The notes below the pieces were generated by a model, which saw only the letters and a list, made by a program, of their open reading frames with translations, did no database searches and had not been told where the DNA came from. Positions 1 to 7,800 of a stretch of DNA of 64,000 bases are shown here, piece by piece. Every line of letters begins with the position of its first letter. The stretch's first letter is position 1. Made by a program: the position numbers and the translations under genes. Where the stretch lies: contig JBOEGY010000008.1 of NCBI GenBank assembly GCA_050633665.1, positions 1 through 64,000 on the forward strand, in the 5' to 3' direction. Origin of the DNA: JAUIAI01 sp050633665. Its GTDB lineage: Bacteria; Pseudomonadota; Gammaproteobacteria; Burkholderiales; Burkholderiaceae_E.

Positions 1-398
1 ACGTGCTGGCAAACGCCGGCGTCCTGGAGGCGATGGCAGAATCCGTACACCGTTCAACCGACCTCCCTCTTGGTGAGCGGTTGCTACTGGCGCTTGAAGC
101 AGGACGCGATGCCGGTGGTCAGGCCGCTGGCGGCGCACACCTGACCGAAAGAAGCGCAATGCTCAAAATCACCCGGACCGCCGAAAGACCCGGTTTCCCA
201 GAGCTTGATCTACGAGTTGACCTACATGCCAGCGCACTTCACGAAATGCGCCGTCTGTTGCCGGCCTACACCGTATACAACAGGTACTCAAAGCTACGAG
301 ATCAGAGTCCCGCCACAGCCCCATCCATGGCTGAGTATGAGGCTGCGAACCAACATCACGACGGACAGCTAGTCCAACGGCCTTCTATCTTCCGTTGA
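1..398 (+). CDS. DUF1028 family protein, C-terminal part (gene starts before the window)
   Basis: The frame is open from base 3 to the TGA at 396-398, and the start lies upstream of the window. The 131 visible residues match the C-terminal half of DUF1028 proteins, a family with a predicted Ntn-hydrolase-like fold and no proven reaction. Seen in order are GVLEAMAES, ERLLLALEAGRDAGG, a diverged form of the usual GKQSAALL segment (ERSAMLKI), then PELDLRVDLHASALHEMRRLL, which in the family reads LDLRVDDHPDP..ELRRL. The catalytic N-terminal part is outside the window. The next gene is convergent, with its stop only 6 bases away. The family is recognised with fair confidence; its role is not known, though relatives often sit near amino-acid or ureide hydrolases such as those at 25-30 kb. 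Confidence 0.75.
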   Translation, partial: VLANAGVLEAMAESVHRSTDLPLGERLLLALEAGRDAGGQAAGGAHLTERSAMLKITRTAERPGFPELDLRVDLHASALHEMRRLLPAYTVYNRYSKLRDQSPATAPSMAEYEAANQHHDGQLVQRPSIFR

Positions 399-403
399 TT
401 CAG

Positions 404-3316
404 TCATGGTCGATAGGATTCCAGGAATTTTTGCATTTCCCGGTAGTTGTCATAGGTTGGCATGGCATAGCGGAGATCGACCGTCCCCGGGAACATCAGC
501 GGCACCAGCCAGTGACCCGATTGATTGCCCTCTGTTGATGAGAAGTTCCAGCCGCTCTGGCCGTCCGTCTCCATACGAAAGGCCTCGATCCCCTTGAACT
601 TAATGGCGGTCCCTGCGGCACGAGACGATTCCCGCATCTTGATGATCTCGCGCCGCTGGTGAAGCCAGTCGGATACTGGCCGATGGTGCAGCGTCAGAGC
701 ATGACCAAACTCATGGACAATGCCGTTGATCGTGCGATTCGTTGATTTTCCGTCAATCAGTCTTCTTGACTGAGTCCCATTGACCATATCCGTCTCGTAC
801 AAGCCGGGTATCGCAACCCCCATTGAGATGTTCGCCATGCCGCCCAGTTTCGTGAAAGAAGTGGATCCGCCCATCCCAAAAACGTCTGAAGAGCCCAACA
901 ACAACACAATGTCAGCATGGCTTTTCCGCCGCAACCAGGTTTCAATGCCGCCAAAGCTTTCGGCGGTTGCACCGGTCAACCAACAAGAGGCCTTACAGCG
1001 GCTGTCAAGACCCACTTCAAATCCCAACTGATCGCGCACCGCAGGGCGACTATCAAGATCTTTGGGATCGATGAACCGGGGCGCCGCAATTGAAATATTC
1101 TGGAAAGGCAGCGTCTGCCAGGCATAGCGCTTTACCTGGCCAATCAGTTTGCGTAGAAACGGAATCGCCGTGACCCGGTTAGCCGGATCTGCCAACTCAC
1201 CCGCCATCAACACGAAAGTATCAACCGTCAGTTCCAGCTGGCGCGGCCAGATCGGAGTCTCGCAGAGAGAGTTGTACATCCACACCAGGGGGCCACCGGG
1301 CGCTCGCCGGACCTCGACTTTTACGCCGGTGAATGCGGGTGTAATCGCGTTTGGGGTAAATCCAAAGACCTGGGCGGTATGACGAGCCGAGGCCGTATCG
1401 ATCCCCTTACTAGCCCAAAGATCCGGTCGGACGAAAACATGGCGGGTACTCGCCAATATTTTCTGGTCTTTGTCCACCAGTGAGACCCGCGCCGCAAACT
1501 CACGAACCTGGGCTTCGGGATGAACGTCACTGTGAGGGACCCAATTGGCATAGATTCTAGGGACAGCTGGCTTTTCGGGAATTAAGGGCGCATCCCGCAC
1601 AGTCTGAAACATATGGCAACTGAGGGTTTGCTGATTTCCGGCAGTCGCGGCGAAATCCAGCCGGGTCGAGAACGTCCATTGTCGCCAGCCAGAACCGTCC
1701 TGATCGCTCAGCACCTGACCACTACTGGATAATATGCCCTGGTCACCACTGCGCAAGCGTGCCGTATAGCGCACACCGGCACGCAACGGCTGATCGGGAA
1801 CGAACCTTATTGAATTTCGCCCGACCAGCAATCGCCCCGGAGCCGGCACGAAGTCTCCGTTCGAATTCGGATAACCCAGTTGTAACTTTCCTGTCGTAAC
1901 CGAATCCGGATCCAGATCACTGGTAAGTCTCACCAGGAAGCCACCGCGGTTGCTCAGGCTTCCCTGATGCGAAGACAAGTCCTTCGGTATCGTTCGCTTG
2001 ACCTCAAATGGCGACGGCTGGCAGCCGGTTTTTATAAACGGCGTCAGCCCCACACGAAAGCTGAACTGCGCCTTGATCGAAATATAATCGGTGACTTTCC
2101 CGTTAGGCGTGATTTCAACGCTTTTCAACCGGCCGTTCATCTTTCCAATCAGGTAGTTGCCTGGTACGACGGTCAATTCGAGCTTTCCGCCTACCCACCC
2201 AAAATTGGCGTCCCTGCCAACGACGCCGGAGCCCGGCGGCCCTACTTTGGAAGGATCAAGCATCGCCTGCCCAAGAGCACCGCCCATAAAGGTGGAACGG
2301 CGGTCCAGATATTGATCCGGCTTGGCAAAGAAGTCGATATTCAAACGGGTTGGCGATAACCGGTAGACCGCCGGCCCTTCCGGGAAATTGGTCAAGTCGA
2401 CAATTCCCCGGGCAAGAATCAACTGGTCATCATCAATCGCATTGAATATAAGACGGCAACGATTCGGCTTTACCTGTAACAGATAAACGGAGGCTGTTCC
2501 GCCACCAAACACCTGGGCATCAATCTCGCCGTTCAGGTCACCACTATAGGTCGCGCGAAACTGATCGACCACGGTATCTGGCAAATCCTCAACAGACGTC
2601 GGCGCAACGGTTGGCAGGTCGCTGCTCGCCACAAAGATCTTGAGCGGTTTTTCGTAGCGGTTGCCTTCACTGTCAACCTGGGTTACCCGACCTTTGTACT
2701 TGCCACCAGCCTGATAACGATGGGATACCTCAAACAGGCTCTTACCCTCGGTTGATTCGCCATCCCCGAACTCCCAGATAAACAGATTGTCGTCGTCTAT
2801 GGGACGGGACGGAGCCGCTGAAAAGTTAATTACCGCCCCATCCGCTTTGGAGGCGACCATCTGAACCGGATACCAGCCAGGCTTTGACTTTCGCACCTCA
2901 AACTGACGCGAGAATACTGCGAAGTCACCTTCGAAGTTACTAGCAGTCAGCGTAACCGTGTAGGTACCGGGTTCGGCGTAACGATGTATGACAAATCTTC
3001 TTTCCTCAACGACAACCGCCGGCGTACCGTCGCCGAACTCCCAGGTAAAAGTGGTTGGCGGCGTCCAGACCGTAGGCAACGGCGCGAACGACGCACCGGG
3101 ATTTTTTGATACGAGTGCCGAAACAGCGGGCGAATACCCATCGGCCGAACGGATGACGGGCGGATCAAACGGCGCGACACGAAAGCGGGATGTCTCACCC
3201 GAATAGCCATAGTTTCCGCCATAGAAGCGAAACTCAGGAGCGTCCTGCGCCGAGGAAACTACCGCATGGAACAGAAAGACCGCCCCGGTAAGAAAAATCA
3301 AACAATGGCGCAACAT
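404..3316 (-). CDS. Secreted PKD/Ig-like protein with a zincin-type metallopeptidase domain
   Basis: A protein of 970 residues. The ATG at 3316 is preferred over a GTG five codons upstream because GGAGA lies 6 bases before it and a clean signal peptide follows (MLRHCLIFLTGAVF, cleavage near SSAQDA). Two PKD-type domains follow (about residues 65-145 and 150-235; motifs WEFGDG..TP and WEFGDGES). A unique middle region leads to an Ig-like domain of the SbsA/Big_5 type near 440-560 (DLDPDSVT..GRNSIRFVPDQPL). The C-terminal third holds HEFGHALTLHH (His868, Glu869, His872, His878), the spacing of HExxHxxGxxH metzincins but with Thr in place of the Gly. AMPTYD near the end could be the Met-turn. 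I infer an extracellular zinc peptidase; the substrate is unknown. It is divergent from the merR-like gene, and a palindrome at 3344-3361 lies 28 bases upstream. Confidence 0.75.
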   Translation of the reverse strand: MLRHCLIFLTGAVFLFHAVVSSAQDAPEFRFYGGNYGYSGETSRFRVAPFDPPVIRSADGYSPAVSALVSKNPGASFAPLPTVWTPPTTFTWEFGDGTPAVVVEERRFVIHRYAEPGTYTVTLTASNFEGDFAVFSRQFEVRKSKPGWYPVQMVASKADGAVINFSAAPSRPIDDDNLFIWEFGDGESTEGKSLFEVSHRYQAGGKYKGRVTQVDSEGNRYEKPLKIFVASSDLPTVAPTSVEDLPDTVVDQFRATYSGDLNGEIDAQVFGGGTASVYLLQVKPNRCRLIFNAIDDDQLILARGIVDLTNFPEGPAVYRLSPTRLNIDFFAKPDQYLDRRSTFMGGALGQAMLDPSKVGPPGSGVVGRDANFGWVGGKLELTVVPGNYLIGKMNGRLKSVEITPNGKVTDYISIKAQFSFRVGLTPFIKTGCQPSPFEVKRTIPKDLSSHQGSLSNRGGFLVRLTSDLDPDSVTTGKLQLGYPNSNGDFVPAPGRLLVGRNSIRFVPDQPLRAGVRYTARLRSGDQGILSSSGQVLSDQDGSGWRQWTFSTRLDFAATAGNQQTLSCHMFQTVRDAPLIPEKPAVPRIYANWVPHSDVHPEAQVREFAARVSLVDKDQKILASTRHVFVRPDLWASKGIDTASARHTAQVFGFTPNAITPAFTGVKVEVRRAPGGPLVWMYNSLCETPIWPRQLELTVDTFVLMAGELADPANRVTAIPFLRKLIGQVKRYAWQTLPFQNISIAAPRFIDPKDLDSRPAVRDQLGFEVGLDSRCKASCWLTGATAESFGGIETWLRRKSHADIVLLLGSSDVFGMGGSTSFTKLGGMANISMGVAIPGLYETDMVNGTQSRRLIDGKSTNRTINGIVHEFGHALTLHHRPVSDWLHQRREIIKMRESSRAAGTAIKFKGIEAFRMETDGQSGWNFSSTEGNQSGHWLVPLMFPGTVDLRYAMPTYDNYREMQKFLESYRP

Positions 3317-3343
3317 AAGGTCTCCAATCACTTCAGACGATCA

Positions 3344-3361
3344 CAGTGTAAATCGACACTG
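3344..3361. promoter_or_regulatory. Perfect inverted repeat CAGTGT-N6-ACACTG in a divergent promoter region
   Basis: The two 6-base arms are exact complements around AAATCG. The site lies 28 bases upstream of the metalloprotease start (3316, minus strand) and 100 bases upstream of the MerR-family gene (3461, plus strand). Its place suggests an operator, possibly of the MerR-family protein, but the arms do not resemble the known metal-responsive MerR consensus and nothing proves binding. Confidence 0.35.
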
Positions 3362-3460
3362 GATCTGACTCATATCCCTAATTGCAGGCACGGCAATGAT
3401 CGAAAACTGTCTGACCACTTAACCTTCTGATTGTCCCAACCTTGCTAAGCTTTAGCCGCC

Positions 3461-3889
3461 ATGAAAATCTCCGAACTCTCTCACGCAACAGGCGTCTCAA
3501 CATACCGCCTCAGACATTATGAAAAGCTGGGCCTGATTCATGCCGAACGTGGCCCCTCCGGGTACCGGGAATTTGCTGAATCAGCGGTACGTGCCGTGAT
3601 GTTTATCGCCAAATGCCGTGAGGTGGGCGTGTCGCTCAAAGATATTGCGAAGGTATTGCCCGCTTACTGTGTGGGAACGCTGACATTTGACGACATGATT
3701 GACCTGATGAACAAACAGATCAAGCAAGTTGACGAGCAACTATCACAACTGATGACGCTACGCGCCGAGCTGAGCTCTGCCCTAGGTTGGTTCCGTCAGA
3801 AGAAACGCAAACAGAATCAAACCCAGCCGCGCAGCAAGAGCATTGCACCAGAAACCAGAAGCTTCGGATGCCAGATTCGAAAGAAATGA
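3461..3889 (+). CDS. MerR family transcriptional regulator
   Basis: A 142-residue DNA-binding regulator. Residues 1-70 form the winged helix of the MerR family: MKISELSHATGVSTYRLRHY, then EKLGLIHAERGPSGYREF and a second helix-turn-helix with CREVGVSLKDIAKVL. A predicted coiled-coil dimer helix follows (DLMNKQIKQVDEQLSQLMTL). The tail is short and basic, without the Cys pattern of metal sensors such as CueR or ZntR, so the inducer is unknown. Its stop TGA overlaps an ATG (ATGA at 3886-3889), and the same frame stays open for another 58 codons after the stop, ending in an ATGA overlap with the thioesterase gene. The three probably form one operon. The family call is firm and the target genes are unknown. 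Confidence 0.85.
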   Translation: MKISELSHATGVSTYRLRHYEKLGLIHAERGPSGYREFAESAVRAVMFIAKCREVGVSLKDIAKVLPAYCVGTLTFDDMIDLMNKQIKQVDEQLSQLMTLRAELSSALGWFRQKKRKQNQTQPRSKSIAPETRSFGCQIRKK

Positions 3890-4066
3890 CCGAGCAAGGT
3901 CGCCAAGCCATTCTGGCAGTCCCAATGGCACGGATGGGTCATCAACACCGCACGGCTACTGACAACAGACGCCGCCGATCTATTTGCGGTTGAGGCCGGA
4001 GCCGAAACCTTAAGCGCAACCATGCTGGGGACAGCTCGCAAAATCGAGAGGATTGTTAAACCATGA
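3886..4066 (+). pseudogene. Small coupled gene with an apparent frameshift between merR-like and thioesterase genes
   Basis: The ATG at 3886 overlaps the MerR stop (ATGA), and its frame starts MTEQGRQ but soon turns into non-coding-looking sequence ending at 3993. The neighbouring frame, in phase with MerR after its TGA, is open from 3890 to 4066 and looks like protein: PFWQSQWHGWV, then TARLLTTDAADLFAVEAG and TLSATMLGTARKIERIVKP. Its TGA overlaps the ATG of the next gene as ATGA (4063-4066). Removing a single base near 3902-3910 would join the two into one product of about 59 residues with couplings at both ends. The options are a real recent frameshift, a programmed shift, or a sequence error. 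I do not recognise the family; the helical shape and operon would suit a phasin-like or other small partner, but that is a guess. Confidence 0.4.
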
Positions 4067-4473
4067 TGCCTTCAACTTACCGCCCTCATACTAGACACAG
4101 TCCGCTGACCCAGCCATGGGAACCGCTGTTCTCGCAAGTTGTCTCTGGCGTGATTCAGCTGGCTGTCGAGATTCGCGAGCCACATTGCAACTCCCGTGGT
4201 TTCGCCCATGGCGGCATGATCACCTCCCTGGCCGACAACGCCATGGGTCTTTCGGCCACGCGACAATCCCGTGAAATAACCGGATCGACGACCTCAAGCG
4301 CAGTGACCGTTTCACTCTCCGTCGATTTTATTGACGTTGCCCGCATTGGCGACATTCTTGAAATCATCCCGTGTGTCCTGAAGGTCGGCCGGACTCTCGC
4401 GTTCGTGGATTGCCGGATAATGACTGCGGACCGGCTGATTGCCCGCGGCAATGCCACATTCAGGCTGGTCTAG
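4063..4473 (+). CDS. PaaI-type hotdog-fold thioesterase
   Basis: A 136-residue member of the hotdog acyl-CoA thioesterase family (PaaI/YbgC-like). It carries the hallmark loop RGFAHGGMITSLADNAMG (residues 46-63), where the Gly-Gly-Met and the following Asp/Asn lie at the start of the central helix and usually position the thioester. A central strand SVTVSLSVDFIDVARIGD and the closing strand GRTLAFVDCRIM follow. Such proteins hydrolyse small or aromatic acyl-CoAs in the cytoplasm; the substrate cannot be read from sequence. The start ATG overlaps the stop of the preceding small frame by ATGA, which suggests translational coupling to the MerR-family regulator. Confidence 0.85.
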   Translation: MMPSTYRPHTRHSPLTQPWEPLFSQVVSGVIQLAVEIREPHCNSRGFAHGGMITSLADNAMGLSATRQSREITGSTTSSAVTVSLSVDFIDVARIGDILEIIPCVLKVGRTLAFVDCRIMTADRLIARGNATFRLV

Positions 4474-4604
4474 ACCCACGAATCGCCAGGAAGCAGAAAA
4501 ATAGCCCGAACTGTGAGATTTATCGTCGTAGTAGCGGCTCTCCCTGCCTAACCTCTAGCCCAGGTCGCGTTGTGCGACCGCAGTACAAGGGTCAGGGGAA
4601 AACC

Positions 4605-4850
4605 ATGCCGTACCAGGTCTCGCAGACACGAGGCGTTGCACTCGCCGTCGTTACTTGCTCATTTCTAGTCATCAGTGCCTGCAGTAGTGGGGCAAATGAT
4701 GAGGTCGTCGAGCAACACCCTGACGACCGTAACCAGGCGAGTGAACAACAACCGGTCAGCGAATACGATCCTCGTCCGAACTTTGTCAAACGTGGGTGCT
4801 CCCCAACCACCGTCTCTCCACAGCAATTCTGTCCGGAGGATCGCCAATGA
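4605..4850 (+). CDS. Small lipoprotein of unknown function
   Basis: An 81-residue protein. The ATG at 4605 is chosen because AGGGGA lies about 6 bases before it and a signal peptide with a lipobox follows (ALAVVTCSFLVISAC, Cys about residue 27). The mature part is short, acidic and low in complexity, with two Cys near the end (GCSPTT..QFCPED) that might form a disulfide. Its TGA overlaps the ATG of the next gene (ATGA at 4847-4850), so it is probably made together with the giant oxidase lipoprotein. It may be an assembly or anchoring partner of that protein, which is inference from position only. I do not recognise the family. Confidence 0.65.
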   Translation: MPYQVSQTRGVALAVVTCSFLVISACSSGANDEVVEQHPDDRNQASEQQPVSEYDPRPNFVKRGCSPTTVSPQQFCPEDRQ

Positions 4851-7800
4851 GCACCTTCGGTCAAACCAATCAGGCAAGTCGGGTACGCCGGTTCAGCCAG
4901 ACGCTCTGGTGCGGTGTTGCAGCACTGACGCTCGCGGCATGTGGCGGCAGTCAAAACGCCGGCATCCAGAGCCAGAACAATAGCGCGTCACAACAAGCGC
5001 CCGGACCGGAAACCCTGGGTGAAGAATATGCGGCAGCCGTCTCGGTCGAAGAAGGCCCGGTTATCCGAGGTTCGGTATCTACCAAGGCGCTTTCAACCGG
5101 CGACCCGACCATTGGGGCCTGGGGACCAGTCGTTGACTGGCCGGTAATCCCAATTCACAGCTCATTGCTCGCCGATGGCAGAGTCATGACATTCGGCACC
5201 GACGAAACCGGCAAGCAAGGCGCGACGCTGCTCTACAACGTCTGGGACCCGGCAGACGGGACAGGTGTTGACTCGCACCTGACCCTGCCGAACGGCACCG
5301 CTACGAATCTTTTCTGCGCATCGCAGATTTCGCTTACCAACGGCGCCCTGCAGATTTTTGGTGGCGATGTCGACAACTTTGCGGGCAACAGTACCAACCG
5401 CCCCAATCCTTTTGTGACCGAGTTTCGGCTCACCGACAATGCCCTGACCAAAGTCGGACAAATGAACCGTAGCCGCTGGTATTCAAGCGCGGTCATGATG
5501 CCTGACGGTTCGGTCGTGATTCAAGGCGGCAGCGGCGGACAAGACTATCCGGAAGTGCGCGATACCAATGGACAATTCCGTCTGCTTACGGGTGCCTCCA
5601 CTCAAGGGCTTGCCGCGGGTTTCCCGAGAAATTTCGTTGCGCCAAACGGAAAGATATTCGGCATCGCTGGCAACCGCATGTATTACCTGGACCCAACTGC
5701 TCAAGGCAGCATCACCCTACTGGAGCGCCGCAGCGGCACCAGTGTCGGCGGCTCATCAGCAACCGCTTTGTTTGCGCCGGGTAAAGTCCTGCAAATTGGT
5801 GGTGGCAGTGGTAGCAATGCCTCCCGTCAGGCATGGGTCATTGATTTCTCAGGCCCTGTGCCGGTCCAGACTCGACTTGCTGATCTGGCCACCGGACGGC
5901 ACTGGGCCAACACCACCGTGCTCGCCGACGGCCGGGTTGCCATTACCGGCGGCAGCCGGGTCAACAACAGAATGACCAGCGACATTGGTTATGCGGTCGA
6001 GATTTTCGATCCGGTCAATGGGACGATTATTGAGGGGCCATCCGCTCAGCAAGCCCGCCTCTATCATTCGACCGCCATTCTGCTGCCTGATGCAAGCCTA
6101 CTGACCGGCGGGGGTGGAGCCCCTGGGCCACAGACCAACCTGAATGCCGAACGCTATTACCCGCCCTATCTATTTGGCGCAGATGGTAGCCCCGCAGCCC
6201 GTCCCGTAATCAGCCAGGCGCCCGGTATCGTGGCACCGGGAAGCCAGTTCACGATGACAATGGCAGCATCCGCTGTCATTGAGCGGGTCACGATGGTCAG
6301 GGCATCATCGGTAACCCATTCGAGCAATTTTGATCAGCGCTTTCTGGAATTGTCTTTCAACCAGAGCGACAAAGAATTAAATATTACGGCTCCGGCGCGC
6401 GGCGAAGATGCCCCGCCGGGAACCTATATGGTGTTTGCCATCAATGACCAGGGCGTGCCGTCGGTCGCAGCAATGGTCACTGTACCGGTCGCCAGTAACC
6501 TGGCAGATGCGAGTCTGTTGGTAAACGGCAGCTTTGAAACCAATGTCGTACCGGACGGGCAAGGCCAGACCATTGCGTCACTTTCTGGCTGGAGCAGCCC
6601 GGAAAATAGCATCCATATCTGGCGAAACCATCCGAATTTTTCGGCAGCAAACGGCCTCAGTGTTTTAGAGCTCGATAGTCAGCCCGGTGAAAGAAACCAA
6701 GTCCAGCAGAGTGTGGTCACCGAGCCAGGGCGCTTGTACCGCTTCGGATTTTCCTATGCGGCCAAGCCCGGCCAGGCACCCGCTTCCAACCGCTTTGATG
6801 TCTTGCTAAATGGCAATGTCATCGACTCGTTAGCGCCGGATGGCAGAGGCCAGACAACACCGACATGGCAGCAGTGGGCGTATTCGATCCGCGGTAACGG
6901 GCGCGATGTGATTACCTTCCGGGAGTCGGGAGCAGACGACGGAAACGGCGTCTTGCTTGATAGTGTGGAACTGAGTCCTCGCGGTAGCGCTGGAGACCAT
7001 ATTGGTCCGATCGACGAACTACCGCCTCAGATTATCAGCTTCGACCACGGCAATGCCCAGGCGCCAATCGCACAGACAGGACAGGAACGCCTCTTTACAG
7101 CCCAGCTGTCGGAGCCGGTTGCAGGTGACACTTACACCTGGTCAATGGGCGACGGCACGGTCATTACGACTCACCTTCCGACGGTCAGTCATCACTACGC
7201 GGCGCCCGGACTCTACACGGTGCAACTGACCGTCACGGGACGATGGGGAAGCGACACCCGCGCTTTCAGGCAGCAGGTTCATGCGCCGCTGTCACCGCAT
7301 CGCGGCCGCAGCTCCTCAACCATTGCTCACGAACAATTGACGGGCAATTCGGCCCGGGTCTGGGTGGTGAATCCGGACCAGGATACGGTTACCGTTGTTG
7401 ACGCCGAAACCCGGCAGCGAATTGCCGAAGTTCGCGTCGAGGACGATCCGCGTAGCATCGCGATCAGCAACGGCCTGGCCTATGTTGTGAATCGGGGTGG
7501 CGATTCAATCTCGGTCCTACGAACTTCGGACCGGGCACTCCAGGCGCGAATTCCCCTCGCGCGCGGCTCCCAGCCCGCTGGCATCGTTATTGATCCCAGT
7601 GCTCAATACGCCTATATCAGTCTGAGCGCGCGCAGTCAGATCGTCCGGCTACAACTAAGTACCCTACAGGTCACCGGCCGGATTGACGTGGGCCCCCAGG
7701 TCAGACACCTCGGTCTAAGCGGCGACGGTCTCACTTTACTGGCGTCCCGATTCATTACGCCGCCGGTTCCGGGTGAACACGGCGCAAGCATCAGCCTCAC

